DNA of 64,000 nucleotides from Lewinellaceae bacterium (GTDB lineage: Bacteria > Bacteroidota > Bacteroidia > Chitinophagales > Saprospiraceae): the NCBI GenBank assembly GCA_020636005.1, contig JACJYR010000001.1, positions 3,290,501-3,354,500 on the forward strand. Reading direction: 5' to 3'. Numbering within the stretch: the first letter of the stretch is position 1; every line of letters starts with the position of its first letter. A program made the translations under genes and the position numbers. Positions 42,434 through 51,191 of this stretch are shown here, piece after piece. Below the pieces are notes generated by a model. That model did no database searches. It had not been told where the DNA came from and saw only the letters and a program-made list of their open reading frames with translations.

Positions 42434-43654
42434 GGCAGTTGATTCCATCAGCCGTCGAAGCGCCCGGATGTTATTTTTCAAAGAAAAATTTTCAATAGCC
42501 ATCCGCCGTGCTGCTTTTTTCATTTCAAATAAATTGTTGTGTTGAACGGCTTCGGCCATTGCTTCGGCTAGTTTCACGGAGTCGCCGGGAGGTACGAGCC
42601 AGCCGTTTTCACCATGCACCACGCCCTCCGGGATGCCGGAGACGTTGCTGCCGACGATGGGCAGGCCGTGGTTCATGGCTTCGAGGCAGACGTTCGGCAG
42701 GCCGTCCCGGTCGCCGGAGGGGTCAACGATGGAGGGCATGACGAGCACGTCGGCCTGGCGGTACTGCTCGCCCATGCTGTTGGGCGGGAACATGCCCTTG
42801 AAATGCAGCCGGTCGGCGAGGCCGAGCGACTGCGCCTGGGCTTTCAGTTCCTCCTCCAGTGGGCCGTTGCCGATGAAATTCAGTTGAAAATCGAGGCCCT
42901 GTTTTTTCAAAAAACTGCATGCCTCGATGAGGAATTTGAAGCCCTTTTTTTCCACCATCCGCCCGACGGCGATGAAGGTGAAGGGACGGTGGTTTTCGGG
43001 GCTGGGTTCCTCCGGCCGGATTTCGATGCCGTGGTAAAGTTTGCGGATTTTTTGGGGATGGACGCCGGGGAGCGTTTTCAGGTATTGCTCGTTGGCGGCG
43101 GTGCAGGTGCTGAGGTAGGCGGCGTTGGCGATTTTACCGACGAGGCCGCTGTTGTCGGTGTAGATGTCCATGGCGTGGGCCGTGCCGCCGTAGGGGATGC
43201 CGGTGATTTTGGAGAGGTAGAGCGCCGTGTCGCCGGGGGCGGTGAGGAAGTGGGCGTGGATGAGGTTGATTTTTTGTGAAACGGCCCAATCGGCCACCAC
43301 CGCCGCCCGGAAGAGGCAAACGACGCTGCGGAAGAACTTCGAGGGCTTGTGTTTCAACGAAAAAAGCGCCCGCCACGCCCGCAGGTAGCCGCCGGTGTAG
43401 CGGAGTTTCGTTTTTACAATTTTCATCCAAAATTTAGGTAAAAAAGGATTTTCAGGGAGCAGCACGGCGAGGGGTAGCAGTTTTTTTTCCCGCTCGGTGA
43501 GGTCGGTGCGTTGTACGATTTTGCGGGAGGCGATGTGCATGCGGACGCCCTGTTCGTTGAGTTCGGTCAGTTCCCGGGTGATGAAATTTTGCGACCACTC
43601 GTGGAGACGGTTGACGATGATGAGGACGTGGAGTTGGTTATTTTTTGATTGCAT
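42404..43654 (-). CDS. Glycosyltransferase, GT4 family
   Basis: A 416-residue GT-B fold transferase. The N-terminal half holds VLIIVNRLHEWSQNFITREL and the acceptor-side HAHFLTAPGDTALYL and GTAHAMDIYTDN segments; the C-terminal half has VGRMVEKKGFKFLIEA, IGNGPLEEEL and the nucleotide-sugar binding GLPNVCLEAMNHGLPIVGSN with the EX7E-type motif. It should transfer a sugar from a nucleotide donor onto a lipid-linked or polysaccharide acceptor at the cytoplasmic face of the membrane; donor and acceptor are unknown. It precedes asnB by 7 bases on the same strand, so the pair is probably an operon for cell-surface polysaccharide work. No other polysaccharide genes are nearby. Confidence 0.9.
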   Translation of the reverse strand: MQSKNNQLHVLIIVNRLHEWSQNFITRELTELNEQGVRMHIASRKIVQRTDLTEREKKLLPLAVLLPENPFLPKFWMKIVKTKLRYTGGYLRAWRALFSLKHKPSKFFRSVVCLFRAAVVADWAVSQKINLIHAHFLTAPGDTALYLSKITGIPYGGTAHAMDIYTDNSGLVGKIANAAYLSTCTAANEQYLKTLPGVHPQKIRKLYHGIEIRPEEPSPENHRPFTFIAVGRMVEKKGFKFLIEACSFLKKQGLDFQLNFIGNGPLEEELKAQAQSLGLADRLHFKGMFPPNSMGEQYRQADVLVMPSIVDPSGDRDGLPNVCLEAMNHGLPIVGSNVSGIPEGVVHGENGWLVPPGDSVKLAEAMAEAVQHNNLFEMKKAARRMAIENFSLKNNIRALRRLMESTAPSQQPTANS

Positions 43655-43802
43655 TTTAAAATAAACCGGCGCGGTTCCTCCATTCTTTTGATTAATAGGC
43701 TTAATTGCGGGCGTTCAAACATGCCTTGAAAGGATTTTACTCAATGTTGAAAACAAAATTACTCAATGAGTTGAGTATTTTTATTCATTGGATTGAGTAA
43801 AT

Positions 43803-44414
43803 TCACTTCGCCGGGCTTGTCCACCTCGACCCCCGCACCCGGAACCGCCAGTCCCACAGCGCACACTCCCCGGCATAGTCCACGCCCACCCTTGGGCTGG
43901 CGATGATGTCTTCTTCCGAAACTTCTTCCCCCCGGTCTTCCAGCCAAATCGGCGAGCCGGTGGCGACGAGGCTCAGCCCGGTGTGTTGCGTGCGGATGCC
44001 GAGTGCCTGTGTGAGCGAACCGGGGCCTGCCGTCAGGCGTGGGGCCAGCTTGGCCAAATTGCGGCGTTCCAGCATAAGCTCCACGTTGTCAGTGGGTTCA
44101 ATGGCCCGGACGAGGATGGCGTGGGGCATGTCTTTTTTACCGGTAACAATATTGAACAGGTGGTGGATGCCGTAGCAGAGGTACACATAGGCGTGGCCGC
44201 CTTCGGCAAACATAATCCCGGTGCGGTGGGTGCGGCGGTTCATCCAGGCGTGGCAGGCTTTGTCGTCGGGGCCCCGGTAGGCTTCCGTTTCCACGATTTT
44301 ACCTGCCGTGCGTTGCCCGTCAAACTCCGTGACGAGGTATTTCCCCAAAAGCTCCCTGGCAATCTGCACAACGTCCTCCCTCGTATAAAATGTCTTTGGC
44401 AATTTTTCCATCAT
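43803..44414 (-). CDS. DNA-3-methyladenine glycosylase (AAG/MPG type)
   Basis: A 203-residue base-excision repair enzyme of the AAG/MPG family that removes alkylated purines. It begins MMEKLPKTFYTREDVVQIARELLGKYL (split here for length: ARELLGKYLVTE near 19-30), with the catalytic ETEAYRGPDDKACHAW near 42-57, RTGIMFAEGGHAYVYLCYG near 65-83 with the base-flipping Tyr region, and GPGSLTQALGI near 130-140. The length and motifs are typical. The start codon follows a repeated GAATGAGW leader and overlaps a TGA (TGATGG), which suggests translation by re-initiation after guaB. It is the second gene of a guaB-aag pair. Confidence 0.93.
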   Translation of the reverse strand: MMEKLPKTFYTREDVVQIARELLGKYLVTEFDGQRTAGKIVETEAYRGPDDKACHAWMNRRTHRTGIMFAEGGHAYVYLCYGIHHLFNIVTGKKDMPHAILVRAIEPTDNVELMLERRNLAKLAPRLTAGPGSLTQALGIRTQHTGLSLVATGSPIWLEDRGEEVSEEDIIASPRVGVDYAGECALWDWRFRVRGSRWTSPAK

Positions 44415-44458
44415 TCACTCATTCACTCATTCTCTCATTCACTCATTCTCTCATTCCC
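44411..44458 (-). repeat. 8-base tandem repeat between guaB and the glycosylase
   Basis: About six copies of GAATGAGT/GAATGAGA (minus strand) fill the gap between the guaB stop and the glycosylase ATG. Each unit carries ATGA, so the array contains overlapping start and stop codons. It may tune re-initiation or be a slippage-prone length switch. Confidence 0.8.
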
Positions 44459-44459
44459 C

Positions 44460-45950
44460 CTACATCCTGCTGCTATAATTCGGTGCCTCCTTCGTAATCG
44501 TCACGTTGTGGGGGTGGCTTTCCTTTGCCCCAGCCCCGGAAATTTTCACAAACTGCGCCTTCTGCAAATCTGCAATGGTGGCAGCGCCGCAGTAGCCCAT
44601 GCCGGCCCGCAGGCCGCCGATATACTGCACCATCACTTCCTCCACCGAGCCTTTGAAGGGCACCCGGCCTTCGATGCCTTCCGGCACCAGTTTCTTGATG
44701 TCGTCTTCTACATCCTGGAAGTAGCGGTCTTTCGAACCTTGGCCCATAGCGCCGAGCGATCCCATGCCCCGATAGACTTTGAACTTGCGGCCTTCGTACA
44801 GGATGGTTTCTCCGGGCGCCTCTTCCACGCCGGCGAACAGGCCGCCCGCCATAACGGTACTCGCACCGCCCGCCAGCGCTTTCACGATGTCGCCGGAATA
44901 GCGGATGCCCCCATCGCCGATGACGGGAATGCCAGAGCCTTTCAGTGCCTGCGATGCCTCGTAAATAGCCGTGAGTTGTGGTACGCCAACCCCCGCCACG
45001 ATGCGGGTGGTACAGATGCTGCCGGGGCCGACGCCAACTTTCACGCCGTCCACGCCTGCTTTTGCTAAAGCTTTCGCCCCTTCGCCCGTAGCCACGTTGC
45101 CGCCTACGACCTGCAGATCGGGATAGGTCATTTTCACCAATTTCACTGCTTCCAAAACGCCCTTTGAGTGGCCGTGCGCCGTATCCACACAGATGACGTC
45201 CACCGCCACATTGACAAGGGCGGCGACGCGCTCCATCATGTCCGCCGTCACGCCCACGGCCGCCCCTACGACCAGGCGGCCGAGGCCGTCCTTGCTGGAG
45301 TTGGGGTAGTCAATCACCTTCATCAAGTCTTTGTAAGTAATGAGGCCGACGAGGCGCCGACGATCGTCCACCACGGGTAATTTTTCAATCTTATGTTGCT
45401 GGAGGATGTCCTTTGCCTTGTCCAGGTCGGTGCCGATGGGGGCGGTGATGAGGTTCCGGGCCGTCATCACTTCGTGCACTTGTTTATTGAAATCTTTTTC
45501 AAAACGCAGATCCCGGTTGGTGAGGATGCCGATGAGCTTGCCCTTTTTGTCAATGATGGGGATACCCCCGATGCGGTAGAGCTTCATCATTTGCAGGGCC
45601 TCCTTCACGGTAGCGTCGCCGTGCAGGGTGACGGGGTCAATGATCATCCCGCTCTCCGAGCGCTTCACTTTGCGCACCTGTTCGGCCTGATCGGCTATGG
45701 ACATGTTCTTGTGGATGATGCCGATGCCGCCCTGACGGGCAAGGCCGATGGCGAGTTTTTCCTCCGTCACCGTGTCCATGGCCGCAGAAACGATGGGTAT
45801 TCGCAGCCGGATACCGGTGGTGAACTGGGTGGAGATATCTACTTCGCGGGGAAGGACTTCTGAGTAGGAAGGGACGAGCAAAACGTCGTCGAAAGTAAGG
45901 GCTTCGCCCTGAAATTTGCTGTGTGCTATTTTTCCGTTTTCCATCCGCAA
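44460..45950 (-). CDS. guaB: Inosine-5'-monophosphate dehydrogenase
   Basis: A 496-residue enzyme that oxidises IMP to XMP, the committed step of GMP synthesis. It has the TIM-barrel start LTFDDVLLVPSYSEVLP near 18-34, a tandem CBS pair at about residues 100-225 (regulatory nucleotide binding), the catalytic loop GPGSICTTR with Cys313, GDGGIRYSGDIVKALA near 340-355, and the flap YRGMGSLGAM near 390-400. An alternative start at MENGKIAHS (45944) is two codons later and would be of more usual length. It is the first gene of a pair with the DNA glycosylase; the two functions are unrelated apart from nucleotides. Confidence 0.96.
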   Translation of the reverse strand: MRMENGKIAHSKFQGEALTFDDVLLVPSYSEVLPREVDISTQFTTGIRLRIPIVSAAMDTVTEEKLAIGLARQGGIGIIHKNMSIADQAEQVRKVKRSESGMIIDPVTLHGDATVKEALQMMKLYRIGGIPIIDKKGKLIGILTNRDLRFEKDFNKQVHEVMTARNLITAPIGTDLDKAKDILQQHKIEKLPVVDDRRRLVGLITYKDLMKVIDYPNSSKDGLGRLVVGAAVGVTADMMERVAALVNVAVDVICVDTAHGHSKGVLEAVKLVKMTYPDLQVVGGNVATGEGAKALAKAGVDGVKVGVGPGSICTTRIVAGVGVPQLTAIYEASQALKGSGIPVIGDGGIRYSGDIVKALAGGASTVMAGGLFAGVEEAPGETILYEGRKFKVYRGMGSLGAMGQGSKDRYFQDVEDDIKKLVPEGIEGRVPFKGSVEEVMVQYIGGLRAGMGYCGAATIADLQKAQFVKISGAGAKESHPHNVTITKEAPNYSSRM

Positions 45951-46120
45951 AGGTATGTATTTTAGCTAATAGGTCATTAGGACTTGTGGATTTGTAATTT
46001 GGGAAAACAACCTAAAACAGAAAAGTTTAGCCTCAAACAAATTGTTCGCAACCCATTGGGGGTGCGCCCCGGTTTTGGACAAGCACTCAATTTATACAGT
46101 GGCACAAGTACTGCCCTGCC

Positions 46121-46699
46121 TCACCATTGGATCTTGTCCCCTACCTTGATGCCGTGCCTGTCCGTAAACCCGCCGTTCACCTCCACCACATATTTAGAAT
46201 TGTCCTTGGAGGGCAGCGATGCCTCTGAGAGGGGCTTGGTGCTTTTGTGGATGGTATTGATGGTCATGTCCTCGCCGACAAAGAGGATGTCTAGCGGAAT
46301 GAGGGTGTTTTTCATCCAGAAACTCTGTGGCTCGTTGTTGTCGAAAAGGAACAACATGCCCTGGTTCTCATCCATTGAACGGCGGTACATCAGGCCGAAG
46401 CCACGCTCCATGTCGTTGTCCGCTATTTCGATGTCTATTTTCGCCAGGGGCTGCCCGCTTTCCCCGCCGAGGAAAGCCAGTTCGCCTTCTTTTTGAAATT
46501 TAGGTTCGGGCATTGCTTCGCTTTTACGGCTAGTGGATGGTGCGACCGGGCCAGGCCCGCCTTTAAACAAAGGTAAGATATTGGGCAGGACCAAGCCGAG
46601 CAACGCCAGGATCATGACGCCGACAATAGTGGCTTGCCGCCAGTTGATGTTGCCATTTTTCTTCTTTTTCTTTTGTTTGCTGCCGACTGCTTTGGCCAT
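46121..46699 (-). CDS. DUF192 family protein, membrane-anchored
   Basis: A 192-residue protein with a very basic N-terminus (KQKKKKKNGN), one membrane segment (about residues 22-47, ATIVGVMILALLGLVLPNIL), and a C-terminal DUF192 domain: ERGFGLMYRRSMDENQGMLF near 98-117, FWMKNTLIPLDILFVGED near 127-144, and a final VEVNGGFTDRHGIKVGD. DUF192 proteins are small exported beta-rich proteins of unknown function. The DUF192 part faces the periplasm. The gene is preceded by copy D of the dispersed repeat and lies tail to head with guaB, 170 bases away. Confidence 0.9.
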   Translation of the reverse strand: MAKAVGSKQKKKKKNGNINWRQATIVGVMILALLGLVLPNILPLFKGGPGPVAPSTSRKSEAMPEPKFQKEGELAFLGGESGQPLAKIDIEIADNDMERGFGLMYRRSMDENQGMLFLFDNNEPQSFWMKNTLIPLDILFVGEDMTINTIHKSTKPLSEASLPSKDNSKYVVEVNGGFTDRHGIKVGDKIQW

Positions 46700-46715
46700 G
46701 AGCTGTTAAGTTAGG

Positions 46716-46830
46716 TTAAGGAACGATGAAAAAATAACTTCGCTATTTTGATTTTGAAACCCCAGTACTGGAAGGGTTTTTTAAAAATAATCCCGATTTC
46801 ACATCGGGATTATTTTTCCTTCGATCCTAA
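46716..46830 (+). repeat. Dispersed inverted-repeat element, copy D
   Basis: A 115-bp copy with the clearest terminal inverted repeats: TTAAGGAACGATG on the left and the complement of TTAGGATCGAAGG on the right. Hairpin 2 is identical to that of copy A. It lies 16 bases upstream of the DUF192 start codon, on the side where its promoter should be. Confidence 0.9.
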
Positions 46831-46882
46831 ACTGAAAATGGGGCGCAAATTTCAGCAAAATTTTAAATAAACAACGGCCCAT

Positions 46883-46913
46883 AAAAAAAGCCGGCAGGGA
46901 TAACCCCGCCGGC
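46883..46913 (-). terminator. Intrinsic terminator of the M12-like protease gene
   Basis: A stem GCCGGC-GGG/CCC-GCCGGC with a TTAT loop region, followed on the minus strand by seven T residues. It lies about 90 bases past the stop at 47004. Confidence 0.8.
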
Positions 46914-47003
46914 CCATTGTTTTGTCCCTTGAGAAAGAAGAAAATAATAAAAAGCTATTAGTGCTTCATAGTGAATTTATTGTCCATTTTTTTCAACCAA
47001 TGC

Positions 47004-50000
47004 CTACAGCCTAACCAATTTGATCAACTTCCGCCTGCTCCCCTCTGCCACTTTGATGGTGTAATAGCCAGCTTCCAGGCCGGACAGGTCGAGCATTGCT
47101 TTCCGGTAGCCTGGCTCTCCTATTACCAGGGTCTGCTCAAACCTGCACCGGCCCAGTGCATCGCATAAGAGCATGGTCGGGCCGCCAGGCAGGGTCTGGT
47201 AAAACTCAACGGTAACGGTATTGGTGGCAGGGTTTGGATAGGCCGTGATGAAGCTGGCAGGATCGGGTTTATCATCTTGAACGATGGGGTCGCCAGGCTC
47301 GTCCACTGGATCGGGCGACGGCCCTTCTCCAAACACGACATAGGCCACTTGCTCTCCTGGATGGCTGCGCTCTTTGTCCCTGATTTGGTCTTCCAGCATG
47401 TACAGCAGGAGGGCATTCGAGGTGGGCGAAGGGCTTTTCAGCACGGGCCATGCGCCCTCATCGCCTTTTATGCCTGCCGGGGCAACGAGTGCTGCCTCTA
47501 CCTTGGTAAACCCCCCAAAAGGATAGGCAAAGCCAAAGGCCGAATCGTCAGGCCCCTGCACTTCGCTTGCTCCGGTCATGGCCAGGAATTTTTTCCCATT
47601 GATAAAACCCATGCCTTTTTCAAACACAAAGTAACCGATGGCCTCGCTGTTGCGCCGGCCGGCACCGTCATCTTCCCCTACCTGCTTCCCGACAGACAGG
47701 CCGGCAGGTATTGGGGCTTCCCGGCGCTTATCCGCGCTGCTTGCCCAAAACACCGACCAGTGCGGGTCGTTGTAGCTCATCACCTGGCCGATGACGACCG
47801 GCGACTTGTACTCGTTGGCATAGTTGCGGGGTTCAAATATCCAGTCACCTGCACGGGAGGTTTGTGTAGATGTACACCTGATGGCTTCGAATTTTACGCC
47901 GTTTTCCTCATCTGTATAAACACCTTCCTCTGCCACCATAAAAAAGACACGCACTTCCCCCACAGGCTCGTTGATGGTGCCTGCTTCCTGTAGTTTCAGC
48001 TCAAAACTATTACCCTGGGCTTTCCTGATGCGGGTGACCAGGGAGGGGGTTGATCCGCCCTCCACCACCACCGTGGCAGCGACCACCATGCTGTCATAGC
48101 TGTTTTTCAACAGAACCTTCTGCCACTTATTGGTCACGTTCTCCAGGGTTCCGTATTCAAATTTAACAGGTGGCTGCCCGGATAGCGTGACTTCTCCACG
48201 GGCCTCGCAGCCGTTGGCATCAGTAACGGTTACGATGTAGTCGCCGGCTGGCAGGTGCTCAATAACGGTCGAGGCGCTGCCGGTATTCCAGGTGTAGCTA
48301 AAATCAGGCGTACCGCCCGAAGCAATGGCGGAAGCCATTCCGTTGGGGCCTGCACTGGCATCCAGGCCCGATACCTCCACCTGGAGCTTTTCCGGTTGGG
48401 AAATAGTGAAAGAAGCCGTGGCCACCTGAACCCCGGAAGTAACCGTGACGGAATAAGTGCCTGCCTGCAGATGCCCGATCAGGGGCGTCGTTTCACCATT
48501 GCTCCATTTGTAAAAATAGCTGCCTATGCCTCCCGATGGGTTGGCCCTGGCAGTCCCTGTTTTGTCGCCAAAACAGCCTGGGTTTTCAGTAGTCACGCTG
48601 ACGAAAAACTGGGTGGAAGGGGCGATGGTAAAATCGCTGTCGGAGATGTCAAAGAAGATATGGCCCGCTCCTTTCACCATGATCCTTGCACGGGAAGTGA
48701 TCGCATTGGGCACTGTAACGATATGCGCCCCATCATTGGGCACTGCCGAAGCCAATACCACCGGATAGGTATAGCCGCCATCCAATGACAGCGAGATGTC
48801 CACTTTAGCACAATTTACAGGGGCGTGATCCGAGCCTGCCACGCTCCAAGTCACGGTTTGCTGCGAGCCAGCTTCCCAAACGACTGGTGTGTTGGGTGTT
48901 GAAACTACAAACGGGCCAGCGCCCCCATCCACGGTTACTATAGCGTCTTCGAAAGCAGAGCATCCACCCCCTGGATGGTTGTCCCGGACGGTAAGGCGGA
49001 AGTTGAGCACCCGGCCTGTATTGGGCAGCGTTTCCCACTCCGCATTGCGGCCAGTAATGATGGCCTCCAACGAAGGGAAATAGCGCTCCCCTGCTGCGCT
49101 GGGCGGCATGGAACGGAAGGCATGGCCAACAGGATTGGACGGGACGGGCGGCATAACGGCCGCTTCGTTGTCCATTTGTTCCCAGCAATAGGTCAGATTT
49201 TCGTCGCCGTCGGGGTCGTCTGCGCTGCCTGACAGCACAAAACCCGTTGATTTGGGAATGGTAAAATTGGATACAGGGTGAGGTGCAGGGGCGCTGTTCA
49301 CCTGGGTTTGGGAGGCGCAGCTACCACCATTTCCATTGAGGTAGGAAGCGATTTCTGCCAGGCTTATAGCATGGAAATAGGCATCGCTGTTCCATTGCAC
49401 ATTGGGTGGGCAGACGCCCGCATAACCCATAATGGTAGAGCCGCTGCCTGGTTCTACCGAAGTGGCGGCGTTGCGGTTGCAGTTGTTGTTGTGGGTATGG
49501 TTGGCACCGAACTGATGGGCCATTTCATGGCACACATAGTCCACGTCAAAGGCATCGCCGATGGGGACGGATTTGCCCGTCACGCCACCTGCTTTGATGG
49601 CGCTGTTGCAAACGGCTTTCAGGTAGGCGATGCCGCCCCCGCCGGTGGAAAAAACGTGGCCGATATCGTAGTTGGCACTGCCGATGAGGTCGTCGCAGGT
49701 GGATTGGTTCTCGTCGAGCATTTTGCTGCCGCTGAAATTGTGGTAAGGATCTGTATTGGGGTTGGTGAAAATGAGCAGGTCGTTGTTTTCGACCAGTTGG
49801 AGGGTGATGGAGGCATCCCTTTCAAAAATGCCGTTCACCCGTGTCATGGTCGTTACCATAGCGGAAAGGGCGGCTTCAACGGTGCCTCCGTGGTATTGTG
49901 CATATTCGCCGGTGCAGGCCAAGGCCAGCCTGTAGGTGCGTAGGGTGCAGCCGCCTTCCCGGTCGCCAGCCGGTGCCTCCAGTCCATCTGGTGCAGTAGC

Positions 50001-50558
50001 TGCGGGTGCTTCAAAACCACAATGCCAAGCCGCTGTTGGCTGTGCGTCTTTTTTAAAATAGACGATGTATAATCCAGCACCATCTGTGCTATAGGGGTCA
50101 ATAAAGACTGCCCCTTTTTTGCCCGACAGGATCATGGCGTGCAGGCCGCCGGGCGTCACGTCGAAGCGCAAATAGGCAGTAGGATCCTGGACACCTTTGC
50201 CGACATAGGTTTTTATGCCTGGAAATTTCCGGGCCAGGCCGGGGTGCATGACAGGGGCCTGCAGGACGTTGAAATCTTCCAGGCTGCCGTCGGGCAATGG
50301 CAAAGAAATAACGGAGGCCTGGCGGTTGGCCGCTTCCGTTTGCCAAAGCGGTGCTGCTTCCAGCAGGCTGCTCAATATATCTGAATCCAGTTGAAATACA
50401 CGGAAGGCGTTCGGTCGGACAGGTTGCTGTTCTGGTGGTACTGGCAAAAGCTGTTCATTTTGTGGGGCCCAGAGTTTGTCCGATAGCGAAGTTTTTTGGG
50501 CAATGAGCGGGCGGCATAGTGCCAGCCCCATGAGAAGGAGTGGTAACCAAAACTTCAT
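47004..50558 (-). CDS. Secreted M12-like zinc metalloprotease with SprB-type repeats and T9SS tail
   Basis: A 1184-residue exported protein. Signal peptide (residues 1-20, ending PLIAQ), an N-terminal propeptide-like region to about 200, then a reprolysin-like zinc protease domain with HEMAHQFGANH at 344-354 and a TIMGYAG Met-turn near 375-381. Beta-sandwich domains follow, two SprB-like repeats (GCFGDKTGTARANPSGG and the DANGCEARGEVTLSG end, about 680-830), a region with similarity only to other secreted proteins, and a type A sorting domain from FITAYPNPATNTVTVEF. The protease probably matures and acts at the cell surface or in the medium. The gene is alone on the minus strand with its own terminator. 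It is the second metalloprotease in the window; the two belong to different families. Confidence 0.88.
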   Translation of the reverse strand: MKFWLPLLLMGLALCRPLIAQKTSLSDKLWAPQNEQLLPVPPEQQPVRPNAFRVFQLDSDILSSLLEAAPLWQTEAANRQASVISLPLPDGSLEDFNVLQAPVMHPGLARKFPGIKTYVGKGVQDPTAYLRFDVTPGGLHAMILSGKKGAVFIDPYSTDGAGLYIVYFKKDAQPTAAWHCGFEAPAATAPDGLEAPAGDREGGCTLRTYRLALACTGEYAQYHGGTVEAALSAMVTTMTRVNGIFERDASITLQLVENNDLLIFTNPNTDPYHNFSGSKMLDENQSTCDDLIGSANYDIGHVFSTGGGGIAYLKAVCNSAIKAGGVTGKSVPIGDAFDVDYVCHEMAHQFGANHTHNNNCNRNAATSVEPGSGSTIMGYAGVCPPNVQWNSDAYFHAISLAEIASYLNGNGGSCASQTQVNSAPAPHPVSNFTIPKSTGFVLSGSADDPDGDENLTYCWEQMDNEAAVMPPVPSNPVGHAFRSMPPSAAGERYFPSLEAIITGRNAEWETLPNTGRVLNFRLTVRDNHPGGGCSAFEDAIVTVDGGAGPFVVSTPNTPVVWEAGSQQTVTWSVAGSDHAPVNCAKVDISLSLDGGYTYPVVLASAVPNDGAHIVTVPNAITSRARIMVKGAGHIFFDISDSDFTIAPSTQFFVSVTTENPGCFGDKTGTARANPSGGIGSYFYKWSNGETTPLIGHLQAGTYSVTVTSGVQVATASFTISQPEKLQVEVSGLDASAGPNGMASAIASGGTPDFSYTWNTGSASTVIEHLPAGDYIVTVTDANGCEARGEVTLSGQPPVKFEYGTLENVTNKWQKVLLKNSYDSMVVAATVVVEGGSTPSLVTRIRKAQGNSFELKLQEAGTINEPVGEVRVFFMVAEEGVYTDEENGVKFEAIRCTSTQTSRAGDWIFEPRNYANEYKSPVVIGQVMSYNDPHWSVFWASSADKRREAPIPAGLSVGKQVGEDDGAGRRNSEAIGYFVFEKGMGFINGKKFLAMTGASEVQGPDDSAFGFAYPFGGFTKVEAALVAPAGIKGDEGAWPVLKSPSPTSNALLLYMLEDQIRDKERSHPGEQVAYVVFGEGPSPDPVDEPGDPIVQDDKPDPASFITAYPNPATNTVTVEFYQTLPGGPTMLLCDALGRCRFEQTLVIGEPGYRKAMLDLSGLEAGYYTIKVAEGSRRKLIKLVRL

Positions 50559-51191
50559 TGTTCAATAGTTTTTGAATGGGCTCGCCCAGCGTGGCGGCGT
50601 AGGTGTTGTTCTATCCGGGAGTAGGCTGCCAGGGTGGAAAGCAGCCTAAACTTCTAAAGGGGGAAGGGTGGTTGCTCCGGTATTGGGAAAAGGTAAAAGA
50701 GCAGTTTTGGGCTTACATTAAAAGGCCAGGACGGGCCGGTGCCAACCTGTTGGAATGGCCATCGCCAGGGTTGACCTTTTGCTTTTGTTGCTATGGGAAA
50801 ATCGAAGGGGAAATTTTTTCCGGCAGGGAGGAGAAGCGCCGGATGGAACTGACTTTTGCAATTTTGTTGCCAAACTGGGTTGGCCGGCGCTGGCGGCATA
50901 CCAGTAGGTAGCCCAAAGCGGGGTAGTTGCGCCAGGTGCAAGAGCCGCCAAAGAAGCATTCTGACGCAAATCTTGCTGAATTTCCCTTCCCTGGGCCATC
51001 TTATTATTGCTGCAAAATCCCTACCTTCACCGCTCCCAAGTTTGAGGACTGCAAATTTTTATACTGTCCCCATCCCATCAGCATACCTGGCTTCCCACTG
51101 ATCCCATCAACCAATTCTTTCCCGTAAGAGCCGTCCACCTGGTTGAAAAATAAACCATCAAGTTCAATCTTACTTACCTAAAATCCTCGGC
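50559..51191. other. 633-bp divergent intergenic region
   Basis: The region lies between the starts of the M12-like protease (minus) and the repeat adhesin (plus). No coding sequence has a plausible start and composition. I see no strong hairpin or perfect promoter box. Its size leaves room for long leaders or regulation of two surface proteins. Confidence 0.4.
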
